Source: Verpa conica | Lineage: Eukaryota > Ascomycota > Pezizomycetes > Pezizales > Morchellaceae | DNA length: 64,000 bases | Reading direction: 5' to 3' | Assembly (NCBI GenBank): GCA_033030425.1 | Contig: JAUFSD010000006.1 | Span: 868,001-932,000, forward strand | In this document: positions 12,127-23,933 of the stretch, piece by piece | Numbering within the stretch: position 1 is the first letter of the stretch | How the letters are laid out: the number at the start of each line of letters is the position of its first letter | Position numbers and translations under genes: made by a program | Notes under the pieces: generated by a model | The model's database searches: none | Seen by the model: the letters and a program-made list of their open reading frames with translations, nothing else | What the model was told of the DNA's origin: nothing

Positions 12127-12912
12127 GGCGATAGGAGGATTGAATTTTTTTTCTCTCCCCCGGAATATGTATTTAGGGAGGGCTATGTGCAGTAGGTTAA
12201 GGTTTGTGAGAGGATTGTGGGTGGTGGGTGACTATGGTGGTGGTTGAGGTTGAGGTTGAGGTTGAGGTTCTAGTTCTGGTTGTAAAGAGGTAGTGGTAGA
12301 GGTAGAGGTAGTGGTTGTGGTGGTTGCGGTTGCGGTTGTGGTCGTTGTGGTTGTGGCGAGTGTTCACTACGGCACAGAAGAAATTGTTAGAGCTGCAGGA
12401 TACGTCAGGCAGCGTATTATGTGTCGTGTGCTGGGGGGTGTGGGGTGGATAGGTTGATGGGTGCAGTAGGTGCAGTGGGTGACAGTGGGTGACGGTGGGT
12501 GACAGTGGTACGGGGTGAGGTGGGCAGAGAGTATTAACGGCCTGGGGGGGTTGGTGGTAGTAGCAGTAGAATACCTACAGTAGTAACAGAGCAATAGAGA
12601 GAGCACCAGACCAGCATTTACAACACAGCACAGCACAGCACAACACACCAGGACCACAATGTTTCTTCTCGAAACCCAACCCTGCCTTACCTTGCCACAC
12701 TCACACGCACGACAAAGCTTGGCATCCGTCCAATTAATCATGCATCGTCATCAGCCACCCTGGTCCAATCAATCACTGTGGCGCTATGTATCTCCTTTCG
12801 CGCCTTAGTCATCCCCAAGACCACGAAGCTTCAACTTTCCCCAGGCCTGAAACTCCTCAAATCTCCACCTCCCCAGCTAAATACCTCCTCCATCACCACA
12901 ACAGCAACAACA
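12127..12912. promoter_or_regulatory. Divergent promoter region with GGTTGA repeats and G/T skew
   Basis: This 786-bp spacer lies between the divergent RS-rich gene and EMC7, so it should carry both promoters. It contains four tandem GGTTGA hexamers (12242-12269) and then about 90 bp of G/T-rich, C-poor sequence (to about 12357). The 140 bases before the EMC7 ATG are C-rich with CAACAACAA just upstream of the start. Confidence 0.45.
12242..12269. repeat. GGTTGA hexamer repeat
   Basis: Four tandem GGTTGA units plus a partial fifth, in the divergent promoter between the RS-rich gene and EMC7. Confidence 0.9.
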
Positions 12913-13620
12913 ATGAAGCTCCTCCTTCTCGCCCCTATTCTCGCATCCCTCGCCTCAGCATTCACCATAACTGGTACCTTCATCTCCTCCCCCCACCTCC
13001 CCAATCCAGCACTTCTCCCACCAACAACTTCACTTACTTTGACCACCTCCGGCACCACCGCACGAACCCTCATCTCCTCTAATAACGGCTTCGCATTCCG
13101 GAATGTCTCCGTGGGTTCCTACCTCCTCGATGTGGCGTGCCCATCTCACCATTTTGCACCTCTCCGTATCGATGTCGCCAGCGACGGTGATGTGAGTGTG
13201 CACACTACGTTTCGCGGGAACGAATGGAGTAATCTAGGCGAGGCGAGGGCATACCCCGTGCAACTAATGGCTATCAAGACGGCGGACTACTATGTTATCC
13301 GTGAAGGCTGTTTGTCTCCCATCTCCTATATCTTTCGTAGGTAGCTAACATCCTACTCTTCCACAGTCAACCCAACAAAACTCCTCGCAAATCCCATGAT
13401 CCTCGTCGCAATAGTCTCCCTCGTCGCAATCATCGGCCTCCCGAAATTGGTCGACAATATGGACCCGGAACTCAAGGCCGAGTTTGAAGAGTCACAGAAG
13501 AGAGTGGGTTCGGCGCAAGCGAACCCAATGGGGGGGTTCGATGTTGCTTCTTTCCTGGCCGGTAAGTCATCGTCTGCGCCGGAGGTGAAGCAAACTAGTG
13601 GAAAGGGAAAGAGGAATTAG
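12913..13620 (+). CDS. ER membrane protein complex subunit 7 (EMC7)
   Basis: EMC7 is the lumenal beta-sandwich subunit of the ER membrane protein complex, which inserts and chaperones membrane proteins. Exons 12913-13309 and 13367-13620 give 216 aa. A signal peptide (MKLLLLAPILASLASA) precedes the DUF2012-type beta-sandwich, in which GFAFRNVSVGSYLLDV and the R-YPVQL segments are typical. A single membrane span (MILVAIVSLVAIIGLP, about 143-158) is followed by LVDNMDPE and a short cytosolic tail ending in a basic cluster. The intron donor GTTTGT is not consensus, but it restores REGFNPTKLLANPM, which matches the family. The start is the ATG that gives the signal peptide; an upstream in-frame ATG at 12778 would bury it. 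Confidence 0.88.
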
Positions 13621-14234
13621 GATACAGGGAACTGGGGAGGTGCATTTCTATGACATGATATCACTCTAGAGCTGTTTGCTTAGAATTCTTATAAAACGTA
13701 TGCGAGAACCGGTTTGGACTTGGATTAAAATATGGATAACTGGTAATATTTTTACAGTTGTAATGTTAATGCATCATTACGGATAGATGGGGCTATGATT
13801 CTTTATGCTTTCTACTATAAGTATAGTTGGATTACCTATAGTAATAACCTAATATGTGACTCATGCAGTGACCGTACGAGTTAATAAACCTATTCCACCT
13901 GGCTTATGAATGTCGCTACACATTACACTAACGGTAGCAATCATGCAAAAGGAAATTAAAAAACACACAAAATATGATATAGAAACCCGCAGATTTTCAT
14001 CACAACATCACATCATATATTCACTCACTCAATTCCCACTACCCAAAAACGTAAACCCTTAAACCAAATTCTCGAGTGAAAAAAATTGAATATCCATTGT
14101 CTTAGCCAGCGTGGCATGCTTATACAATTAATAAAAGCATAAAAACAAGGGAATCTCTAAATATTAAAAAAGGGGTTTTCCCCCTCCTCTAACCCTCTAA
14201 TAAAGAAGGAAGGGCGAAGTAAAATAATAGATAC
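13621..14234. other. Convergent 3' spacer, EMC7 / YHM2
   Basis: 614 bp between converging 3' ends. It is AT-rich with nothing recognisable. Confidence 0.5.
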
Positions 14235-15858
14235 CTAGTGCTTCCCAGTGGGAACTTCACCAGTAAGCTTTGCGACAGCTTCCTTCGCGCTGTATTTCAA
14301 GTAATGTTAGTAGGTAGATAAATATAAGGCTTAAATGTTGAAAGGCGGCATACATATCACCCATCCCAACCATGCAGACCGTTTGCCAAACGCCGAGCCC
14401 AATTCTAGGAGTAACTCCACGATAAAGACCTTTCAACCCGTTATTCTGATAAATGTACTTCGCCGCTTTAGCAACAGTGAGGTTCTTAGGGCGGTTTGGA
14501 TCCTCCTTCTTGCTCTGCATCTCAACACGAATGACCTATAAAGTAATTAGCACGCTTATCAATTGAACTACATCCTATATGTATTCACCTCAATCGGTTG
14601 ATTCCAAGCACTCAAACCACCACCCAAAACGCTCGCCAAGATCTTCTCCCACACAGCCAGCTTCTCATTCTCACCCTTCCCAGTAAAATTTCTAATACCC
14701 TGCTCAGCGAGCCTGCTCAAACCAAACCTGGATCCCCAGTTGGTCATCTGCCTGATAGCAACAGCGTTGACACCTCTATTGATACCAGCGATACCATCCT
14801 TGCGGTAAATATCTGCAAAGACACCAAAGGTGGACTGCGGCTTGATTCCGGAGGCTGCTTGTTTGTGGCGGGTGATCTCAACCGTCTTCATACAAGTACA
14901 GAATCCCATAGTAGCGTACGCCTGTGCAACACCTCCAATAACACCTCCTGTGATACCAGCAGTAAAATTCCCAGCCCCGAAAGTACGAGCATGGTACCTG
15001 CGTCAGTGGTTAGCCGGTAATTTCTTCGGCGCAATAGAAAGCACGTGAATTTTACTTACTCAGCTTCCGAGGAAACAAAGAGAAGAACCGCTCCTTTGGT
15101 TGATGCCTCGATCCATGCCTAAATGTCCAATGTTGGGTCAGTTTACGTGCTCTACCCAGCCGGCAACTACCGACGCTTGGATTATTTTGCATGTGCCAAA
15201 ACACCGAGCGAAAAAAGAAGCCATCAACTAACCCATGGGATCAACCCCTGGTAGACTAAACGCACAGACAAGAATCAGCTGCCATCCTCGATGATGCAAG
15301 GCAATGCAATGCAAAGGGAAAAGTGGGGAAGAGGGGAGTGATAGAACAACACACATCCAAAAACCCCACCACGACTCCATGTTGTCCTGAAAGCGCTACC
15401 AATGCTATCGCCCCGGTTGGCAGCCATGTGTGTCTACAGAAAAATAATCTATTAGTTTCATCATTCTACTTGAAACTATGGTTTCAAAGATGGTGGAAAT
15501 AGCTTGCCTTAACGACTTCAAGAGGCTGTCCCGATTAAAATTATGCTTGTTAGCTACAATCCATAGTGCTTTGCGCAAGTTTATAAAAATATACCTGTCC
15601 TAACGTAGTGACCCTATTGGCAGAAAAATAAAATCAGTTCCCCATCTAAAAATACGGATACTTCATCCTGTAACAAGCAGAAGGCAAGGGAAACATACTC
15701 AAACATATTCAATCCAGCTCCCACTGTATTTTTCCCCCACCTTAGCTTTCTGTTTCTAGTTTTTTGTGCGCACGAGATGGAAAAGACGTACAGAGCAGAT
15801 TAGAGAAGCTCACAGGCTTTTTCTTCGCTACCTCCGGACCAGTAATTGCGGCTGCCAT
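14235..15858 (-). CDS. YHM2: Mitochondrial citrate/2-oxoglutarate carrier, YHM2 type
   Basis: An inner-membrane carrier of the SLC25 family. Yeast Yhm2 exchanges citrate for 2-oxoglutarate and also associates with mitochondrial DNA. Ten exons: 15858-15792, 15723-15699, 15613-15595, 15525-15508, 15433-15355, 15255-15233, 15118-15060, 14997-14589, 14535-14354 and 14289-14235; 311 aa, as expected. The carrier signatures are PLEVVK (38-43) and PIEVIR (231-236). Yhm2-specific blocks are [65 protein letters not shown] and [20 protein letters not shown]. Four exons are only 18-25 nt. The intron at 15507-15434 starts with GC (AAG/GCAAGC), a GC-AG intron. Phase is kept at every junction. It pairs logically with the citrate synthase at the left edge, but nothing shows co-regulation. 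Confidence 0.92.
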
Positions 15859-17438
15859 TGATAATTATTCTCTTCTTTAGAATGAGTCTTGACCAAGGAC
15901 GAAATTTTTAGCGTAGAGAATAGAGAGGGGCCCGAAGATTGATGGATTGGCGAAAAGTGAGGGGGCTGCCGAGACGACGACCGAGGAGCTTTAGTAGGTG
16001 AGAGGATAGTTAGATATAAAATCCCAGAGAAGATGAAAATGGAAGAGGAGGGAGAATAAGGGAGGATTAAAAGGGCGTCAGGAACTTACCCAGGGGGAAG
16101 TGATTAGTTAGTTATACTAGAGACTAGGATGGTTGGGGATGAAGTAAAAAACGCAAGCTCTACCGATAGTTTGTTGAGGACACAACTAGGATCGCGAACT
16201 CGACGGTGTGCGGCTGGTCCATGAATGCCCGTGCTTTCGTGCAACCTGCCATCGAGACAACAGTCCCAGCAGAGGACCCGAGTATGTCAACTCTATCCCG
16301 GACACAACTTGATCCCTGTGCGAGGGCGAGTGAGAGAATCCGAATATCTTAAAAACCTCGTATCCTGTTTCTTATTTATATACCTTCGGGGTGTTTTGCA
16401 TGTTCGTCTGATAATCTGGCCCAGTATGGATAACTGAGGCTCATGAATCGAAGATCATCTTGCTCCTGATCCCCGGATTTTGTAGGGCGTGGTTAATCAC
16501 TTGTACCTTTCTTTTGTTTGGGTCCTATAAACTGCCCCTCCCACATAAACCCCTCGGCCTCTGTCTCCAAGGCTGAGCTGTTATCTAGCACACGCATGTT
16601 CATAGAAATCCCTACTAGGGCCTTTTAAGACCTTCCTGTACTGGAAGAAAACAGCAAACAAGTTTAAGTAACTAGAATTAGACTGTAAAACTTACTGGAC
16701 AGTGACCTAGGAGTATGTAGTATAGTTCGGGGATAGCGACCACAGATGGATAACCACTAGGCTATCTAATCCTAGATTTAACTAAGTATCACCGTGATGC
16801 AAAGCTAATTAGGATCTCTATTTGCTAGTATTCCTAATAAAACGTCTTATAGGTGGGTAAAACCCCGGTGTTCTCCGAGTTGACAAAGCTGAGCTCAGGG
16901 ATACTGGTCTCAGTTCCTTGCCTTGGGTGGGAGGATGGGTAGCAAGGGGGGTGCCCTTACGATATTCTAGCGCTAAGAGGTAGCATATGCGAGTTCCGGG
17001 AAAAACTTTCGGGGGAATAGTTTCGATGGAGGCGGCCAGGGAAATTTTCTTAGAAGATTATAATACATTATATTTCCGGTAGTATAAAGTCATTCATTGA
17101 TTTTGACGATTCTATTAAGAAAAAGACCCCAGAATCACAATGGCATGCCATGGCCACGGATTAGAACTGAGGCCTTAATCACATAAAATCACTCGATATT
17201 AGTGTCGAAGGCCAGTGGCTCGCCACATGATATTACAAAATTTAAACGGGATATAACCCTACAAAATGGTGAGATCAACATATATGTAGTTATTGTGAAG
17301 GAAATTCTACTTGTGGCCTGTATCAACTAACTGGCTTATCTAATCTAATCTTCCATCGATTGCGGCTCAACTAAATCCCCTTCTGCGAGCAACTTCAACC
17401 CCGCCACTAACATCTCCCACCAACCAATCAATACCACA
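15859..17438. other. Divergent spacer YHM2 / mL53
   Basis: About 1.6 kb. The first 150 bases upstream of YHM2 are purine-rich on the plus strand, that is pyrimidine-rich on the gene strand, as in fungal leaders. The remainder is AT-rich with a single 70-codon frame of no recognisable family. Confidence 0.5.
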
Positions 17439-17801
17439 ATGATTGTCCGTTATATCTCCAACGTGTCCGTTGCCTTCAATCCGTTCTCTCCACGTGCTCG
17501 AACAGCTCGGTTATTCATGAGCCTTCTCCCACCGGACGCGCGGACGATGATGAAGATCAACACCAAGATTCTTCCTCGGTCATCTGAGGAGGGTGGGAGC
17601 ATTCATGTTGTATTTAGTACGTATACCTAAAGGAAGGGGCTAGTGAGTAGTAGAGTGTTAGTGAGGTGGCTAATTTGCGGTGGTATAGAAGACGGGAAGG
17701 AGGTCAAGTTGGATACCTCGAAAATGGGGATTTCGGATGTAGTAGAGGAGTGTGATCGACACTCGAGAACACTGCAGCGGAAGGATGCATTGACTGGTTA
17801 G
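17439..17801 (+). CDS. MRPL44: Mitochondrial large-subunit ribosomal protein mL53 (MRPL44 in yeast)
   Basis: A structural protein of the mitochondrial 54S ribosomal subunit with a thioredoxin-like fold. Exons 17439-17616 and 17689-17801 give 96 aa, the typical size. Family hallmarks are NPFSPRARTARLF, LLPPDAR, KINTKILPRSSEE, VVFKDGKEVKLDTSKMGI and VEECDRHSRTL. The intron has a GTACGT donor and a TAG acceptor and leaves an AAA/Lys codon split after its first base. The start is the first ATG after a CAATACCACA leader. Confidence 0.9.
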
Positions 17802-18868
17802 GAGAACACAGGCAAAGTGGGATGTGAGGGGTTACGGGAAAGGTGTATATTACGGGTGATTGTGTTCAAGAGGTTTTCTTTGAGGGGAGGTATAGATTTT
17901 ATTTTTCAGTAACACAAAGACTACCGAAATCCAATGCTTTACGGTCTCAAAAAAAAAAAATTAACTCCAACTGATAGTTAATTATTGTGAAAACCAATAG
18001 ACAAATCTTATATCTTTGTTTTTACCGCTGTGGAAAAAAAACCTACCGCTATATAGGGGGGTATTATCATTTAGGCTACGGTATATAGGAAGTATCACCT
18101 TGTGAGTAATTATGGTCAATTATTTAGGTTCTTAGTGTACAATAAAAAATTATTTACTCCTTCATAGTATATTGTGGTTTAGAAGCCTTTCAATCACTGA
18201 CTCAAGTCTCTTCTTTAAGCACAGGCCTAGAATTCAAGCTTCTAGAACTACAGTTCATTTCCGAATCTACACGGTCATGATTACAAGAATTTAGAATCTT
18301 ATGCTCCTCCAATGGGAGCTCTCATCGGCCTAAACTTCTCTAGAACTACCTATTAAGATAGTTGCAACCCTCTTACCACAAGCTCCTTTCGTTGGTGACT
18401 GGTGATTGAGAGGAACCGTGGTTTATCTGCTACATAGCAAGTACCAATAAGCTTACCCTTTGGAAACTCTTATATTAGGATATCAAATCTACTACCCCGG
18501 GATGTCGCTATACGTTTTCTAACTAATATAATCATTCGCGAGAAATGACGTATTACGGAAAAAGAGACCATTAGATATGTGGTGACGAGTTATATTTTTG
18601 AGACTTAGATCATCACCCTACTCATTGCTTCGTTCGAATTGTGTATTAAGATTCAATAGCTCTTCTGATTCTTCTCTATATTCTCAGTCCCTTTTGGGTA
18701 TTAATATATTTTGAATTACAAAGTCGGGTTTTCAGACACAGTGGAACTCCTAGCTGAGCTCGATATTTTAGCCCCAATTGCGAATAGTGGGCTACCCACC
18801 TCCTCCGCTCAGATTTTCTCTCAGCAACGACCTCTCTCTAGCGACAACCATCTCAACAGCCTGATGCT
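17802..18868. other. AT-rich spacer
   Basis: 1.07 kb with homopolymer A tracts (near 17950 and 18033). No gene is recognised. Confidence 0.5.
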
Positions 18869-19735
18869 ATGGAATCTAAACAAGAATTCATCGACTTTAT
18901 CGACGATATGTTTTACGGAATTGGAGACCCGGCCCCACAAAAAGCACCTTTACTTCCTCAAACACTAATGGATGCTGGTGAAATCAAGAACTGGTATGAC
19001 TGTACCGGTAACCATAATCAGCATAAAGTCCACGGAAACGTCAAATCTACCGCTCAAGTTACCAGCCCTGTCTCCACAAAAAAATGCTATGTGTACCAGA
19101 ATTGTGCACCTAATGGCAAAGTAATAGACGACCGTAGACGTCGGAAAAACCGATCTGTATGCACACCAAGTAACGTCACCTCTGGAGATACCAGGTACCA
19201 CACTAGAAGAGATGTTATGAGATCCCAAGATCTCCTTCTATTGTCAAAAGTAGAACCCCAGAAGAATGAAGTGAAGAAACCGATGGAGAAATACGAAAAA
19301 GAAAGTCAAACCGTTGTTTCGAAGATGGTTCAACTCGATAAAGCTACCGAAGCTGAGGGGGCTATCTTAGTGGGAGATAGAAAGGTCAAGGTGGTAAGCT
19401 ACTTCACAGACTTTGAAGAATTAGATGGAATGGAGGAATGGGAGGATAGCGACGACGAGAAGAAGTACAAAATGGAATATTGGAAGGCAAAAAAGAATGA
19501 GAACGAAAACGGCGATTATGTTCACGTAGCCTATCAGGGTCACCCGAAAGCAAGCAAGAGTATGGAATCAATTAATAGTCTGATGATCAAATCATCAACT
19601 AAGATTGCCATGAGAGTCACTCGCTCCCTCCAAACTCCACCTCGTCAGAGTTCTGGGTTTTCCGATATACCGTTGCGGAAGGGCAAGACCTTCTACGAAG
19701 ACGATCTTATCATTATCGAGAAAGATATAAATTGA
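18869..19735 (+). CDS. Orphan acidic/basic mixed-charge protein, function unknown
   Basis: A single-exon frame of 288 codons with ATG at 18869. I recognise no domain. The N-terminal 30 residues are acidic and amphipathic (FIDFIDDMFYGIGD). A basic RRRRKNRS stretch lies near 90. Lys/Glu-rich segments, possibly helical, lie near 130-165, and a strongly acidic EELDGMEEWEDSDDEKKYKM stretch near 190. There is no signal peptide or membrane span. It sits in AT-rich, gene-poor DNA beside an inverted-repeat element, which fits a lineage-specific gene. The long uninterrupted frame and coding-like composition favour a real gene, but homology would be needed to confirm it. Confidence 0.55.
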   Translation: MESKQEFIDFIDDMFYGIGDPAPQKAPLLPQTLMDAGEIKNWYDCTGNHNQHKVHGNVKSTAQVTSPVSTKKCYVYQNCAPNGKVIDDRRRRKNRSVCTPSNVTSGDTRYHTRRDVMRSQDLLLLSKVEPQKNEVKKPMEKYEKESQTVVSKMVQLDKATEAEGAILVGDRKVKVVSYFTDFEELDGMEEWEDSDDEKKYKMEYWKAKKNENENGDYVHVAYQGHPKASKSMESINSLMIKSSTKIAMRVTRSLQTPPRQSSGFSDIPLRKGKTFYEDDLIIIEKDIN

Positions 19736-20980
19736 GGTTGGTATATACTTGTCTATAGGATCTTTAGGAGGTAAATTCTTTTAGATTTGAGTAGAATTTG
19801 TAGGAGGTTTTTATTACAGCCGCTAGGCAGATATGTTTGTGATGTGGTTTCAGGTGAGACAGCGCACGGTTCTTGGAGGAAAATCTAAAATCTACCCAAC
19901 TCTGAAAATTCATTGAGGGGCAGATATAGATACCAAAAACATATAATTTAAAGAGTAGATATTTGAGATCATTTTCTTTTTTTAGAATTTTTTTTTGAGA
20001 TTTTATCTTATCTTTCTGTTTTTTAAAGGACTCCTGAACTATACCTAATTTCTACACTACTGAAAGGGCTAAAGCACCAGTTAGAGAACTGTTTAGTAAA
20101 ATTTAAAAATTCATCAAAAGGTAAATAAATATCTGAAAAAGCTTCAATAATATGATTAGGTACTCAGGATGCTAGAAATTTATTGGAAATTTAAAGAAGA
20201 TTTTTACCTTATTTCCTTGTTTTATAGTAAATTTCTAAACCTATGGGGAAGTTTTTATTTTCCTGCCGAGGCTAATTTTGTCACCTGAAACCGCATCATG
20301 AACATATCTGCCTAGTGACTGTATGTTTACACATAAGGTTAAAAGGTTGTTGGTTAAGATCATTCCAACACCATATGGTTGTTTAATAACACTGTAAGAA
20401 ATTTACAAGTAGGGACCGGGTGCGAGAATAATATTGATATTTCAGGGACTAGTGGAAAGATCATTTATAAGGATGTACTCTTATCATTTGGCCTAGAGTA
20501 GGAGTTCTTTTACCGCTTAAATTTATCAAGCACACATAATGTAACTTTCGAGGATTGACTGAGGTTGGAAGTTATATTACTCATGTGTCCATTAGCCTCC
20601 CAAGGGTATACTGCAGCTTACTACATGTATATGTAGGGGTCCCACTGGAATGGCTTCGGGCACAGACACAGATCTATTAAATTAAATTACTGCGAGTGAT
20701 TACATATGATACATGAAATATCTTTATTAAATACGAACTCCCTAAATATAAAATACCAGAAGAAAGCAGATTATACTGCTAATAATTGTGGATTACATGT
20801 AAGATCACCCCTAAACCTAAGTTTACTTATAAAAAACAAATAATAGCGGTTATAAAACACAAACCATACTGCCCCAGCGGGTATAGCTATACGAACCTCA
20901 GCATACTACCCAACAAATAGCTATATTTTCACCTGATGCCCCGAAAATCAAGAAATACTTCATATACCACCATTCAATAA
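19736..20980. other. AT-rich spacer containing a 505-bp inverted-repeat element
   Basis: A 1.25-kb spacer between the orphan gene and the 3' end of the Sae2-like gene. It holds the element at 19817-20321; the rest is AT-rich without a gene. Confidence 0.55.
19817..20321. mobile_element. MITE-like element with 41-bp inverted repeats (CAG...CTG ends, TA flanks)
   Basis: Terminal inverted repeats at 19817-19857 and 20281-20321 match at 36 of 41 positions. The five mismatches are all transitions, and three are of the CG to TG/CA type. The ends are CAG...CTG and are flanked by TA (19815-19816 and 20322-20323), as for Tc1/mariner-type non-autonomous elements. The interior is very AT-rich and non-coding. 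The ends differ from those of the 2437 and 61394 elements, so this is a second family. Confidence 0.68.
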
Positions 20981-23933
20981 TCAATTCTTGTAGACATATC
21001 TCCCTTTCCCGCCCTTTTCTGCCTCCCTCCTCATCTCCTCTACTTTCTGCAGCCTCATCTCTTCAGCAGCCTCATGCTGCCTCTCAAGATCCTGTGTATC
21101 AGGGAAACCTGCATCCCAGAACCCTGGTGGACTCCTCCGTCTTGCAAATGCATCCCTGTGTTTTCCGAACCTAGTCGTAAACTGTTTATCCAATGTCGTC
21201 TCTTCTTCCCACTCACGAACTACATCGCTAGAGGTCGGAGGGGAACTAGATCTCCACCTCGGTCCCCTAGGTGCAGGTGATGGCAGTCCTGCTGCTTCAA
21301 CAAATCCTATAAGTTCTTTACAGCAGGACTTAACACAGCCTGGTAAGCACTTCCGCGCCTCACGGTTCCGGACAGTCTCGAAAAACGCATAATCTCTTCC
21401 ATCGTTGACGTCTGGATTGACCCGAAAGTGGGAGATGTCGAGCTTGCTTTGGCGTGAACCCTTTTGCTTTCCCTTTGTATGTCTCACCGGGCTGATCCAA
21501 TTCTTTCGTTTCGATGGTTCACTTATACTAGCGGGGTCTTCCGGTTCCTTTCTAGGGGCCTTCTTTGGTGGGTCACTTTTCGAGAGTTTTACATTTCGCT
21601 TTAAGTGCGCTAGGCTTGGTGTTTTTGGCACAGGTGAGTTTAGCACCTCACTTAAATTTGGAATACCTTTTAGTTTCTTCCTCTGTTTCTCGGATAAATC
21701 GTCACTGTGGACATCTTCAGTCCCATCGGTTCCGTCTTCAGTGATTTGTGCAATGGAGGTTCCAGATACCACACGCCGTCTCGTCCGAGGCTTCTCAGGT
21801 GCTTCTTTGGTATTTGCTGACCCTTCTACAGCTGGTAGGGCTCTTTGAATAGTGGTTGAAGATGGAGGGTTGTTTAAGCGCGATACAAACCGATTCCCTA
21901 TCAACGGAGGGCTGCTTCTCATCTCATTACCAGTGTGCTGACCCCCCCAATCCTCTGCTATAGTACCGGCACTCCTCTTCATACAATCCGGCACTATGGT
22001 AGGTATACTGATTGATCCAGGAGGCGTCTGTGGTCTTCCTAGCTGAGAATCCGTTATAGTTCCGTCGAGTCCTTCGTAATTCATAGCCAACGGTGGAAAC
22101 ACTGGCTCTGAGTCCTCTCTATTATTCCACATGATTCCTTCATCCTCATCTTGAGTATCTTCTATGACCACTTGGTCTTGGGTCTCCAGTACACCTGGTG
22201 CCCGCTTGATCGTAAATCCACCATTACTCCAACCAGGTCTACCAGAGCTTGCGCTCGATGTTGGCTCCTCCACAGAGAAACCAGAAACTTTTTGTTTCTT
22301 TCGGGGCGTGTCTGGTTTGTAGCCAATATCATCTAAATCCAGGCTTTCATGTTCATAAAGGTGATAACCAAATCCTTGACTACTACCAGGTTCGCTCTTG
22401 ATGACAACTGGATCGATCATGGATCCTCCTTCTTGAGCACGTTTGATGTCTAGCTTCTCTCTTTTTGTTTCTGGAACTTTAAAGACCGGATCAGAGCGCG
22501 GAGGAGCAACTGGGGGGGGGCTGTATAATCTCTGGGTTGGTGTGGCATCAGTATCTCGCGATTCGCTACTTTCACTATCTGTACTAGAGCCTATGTGATC
22601 TTCCGGGTTAGGGGTTTGTGTGCCTCCTGGGTTCTCGTGTGTAATGGAGGTATCCTCGGGTCCTAGTAGTGGAGGCAAAGAGTCGTCGTCTCTGCTCGTA
22701 GGTTCTAGGTAAGGTTTTTCTAGGGGTGTTATAGTAGTTTCAATCTCGATATCTCTAGTACCCTTTAAGGTGCCAATATCAACACCTAGGTCATTGGACC
22801 TCATATTCTCTGTTGATGACTTGAATCCCGCGAACAGACCCAATTTCTTTGAAGTTATATGAGATACATCTGGTGTGAATATTGGCTTATTTGGCGAGAG
22901 GGTTGGTGGTCTTGTATAAGGTGTTCGACCGGTTACTGAGTTCATAGGTGTCGTATAGCCATGTACTTTCCTACCCCCACCCTCAAGCATGATACTCCCA
23001 TCTCGCTTTCTTTTTTTCGCTTGCTCTAGCCGTGCCTTATCCATCTTTATCCACTCTTCCCAGACCTTTTTGTTTTTAAGATACTTCTCCTGCAGTTCTT
23101 GGTGGGCACTCTTGTATTTGTTTATGTCATTGCGAAGGGCATCATAACGGGTAGTAAGTTCGTAGTATGCTTCTGTGAGATGTGTGTGTGTAGAGGTAGG
23201 GTCCGTCTGAATTACTTCGTTGTGATAGAATATTTCAGTTTGCACACCGCGATCAGTTGGAAGATTCGGTAGTATTATTGGTTTTGTTGGAGATTTGAGA
23301 GGTGGCGATACCGCTCTCTCTAAGGTCGGGAGTTTCTGTGGGGTTGGGGCAAGGTAATTGAAAATTGGAGAAGGCGGATTGTTTTCTTTATCCTCTATTG
23401 ATTTTCTGGGGGGTGTTCTCAGCCTATCGGGGTTAATCAGCTTTTTACTCGCAATCCCGAAAGCTAAGAGCATACGCTGCTCGTTTGCGCCCTCTATCAG
23501 GCTTTACCGCGGGAGCCAAAAGCTCCCCGAGCTTCTCATTCTCCGTAGTAGCCTTTGCTAGTTCATATTTCAATTGCCCGATTTCCTTCTTCTGCTCCGC
23601 GATTTTTTCTACTTGTTCTCCTTTGGTCTTTTCATGCACGCCAAGCTATTGTTCGTATGTTAGGGTAAATCTCATATATAGTAGGTTGAAATCTTACGAG
23701 TAACTCCTGTTCCTTTAAGAGCTTCTTTTGGTCATTGACCACCTTTTCTAGTTCCGCCCTTTCCTCAACTCCTGCCCATCGTATAATATGTCAGTTTCAT
23801 CTAAGCACAAAAAACCTCTTAGAATTTATAGTTTACCCTTTTTCAGCGCTGATTCTAGGTCCCTCTCAAGGTCTCCAAAGAGCTGTACGCCAATATTATT
23901 GAACACGATGCGGTGTCTCCCAAGGACCTCCAT
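20981..23933 (-). CDS. Sae2/Ctp1/CtIP-family DNA end-resection protein
   Basis: Homologues act with Mre11-Rad50 to start resection of DNA double-strand breaks and process hairpin or covalently blocked ends. Exons 23933-23837, 23771-23698, 23645-23476 and 23423-20981 give 927 aa. The N-terminus is a coiled coil (about 20-105), where relatives oligomerise. A long disordered middle has many SP/TP sites. The SAE2 C-terminal domain (about 790-900) has CLPGC---CC, then FTTRFGKHRDAFARRRSPPGFWDAGFPDTQ split here as RFGKHRDAFARRRSPPGFW and GFPDTQ. The RHR/SPPGFW block includes the CDK-type Ser-Pro site known in Ctp1/CtIP relatives. Intron 3 (23475-23424, 52 nt, GTATGC...GATAG) was chosen because it alone joins the two open frames with good signals. 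It is divergent from the F-box gene with a 410-bp shared spacer. Confidence 0.9.

Noticed and set aside
23424..23508. Alternative Sae2 splice GTAAAG at 23507 to AAAAAG at 23441
   Set aside because: It keeps frame but uses a poor AAG acceptor. The 52-nt GTATGC...GATAG intron has better signals and a branch-like TTAAC.
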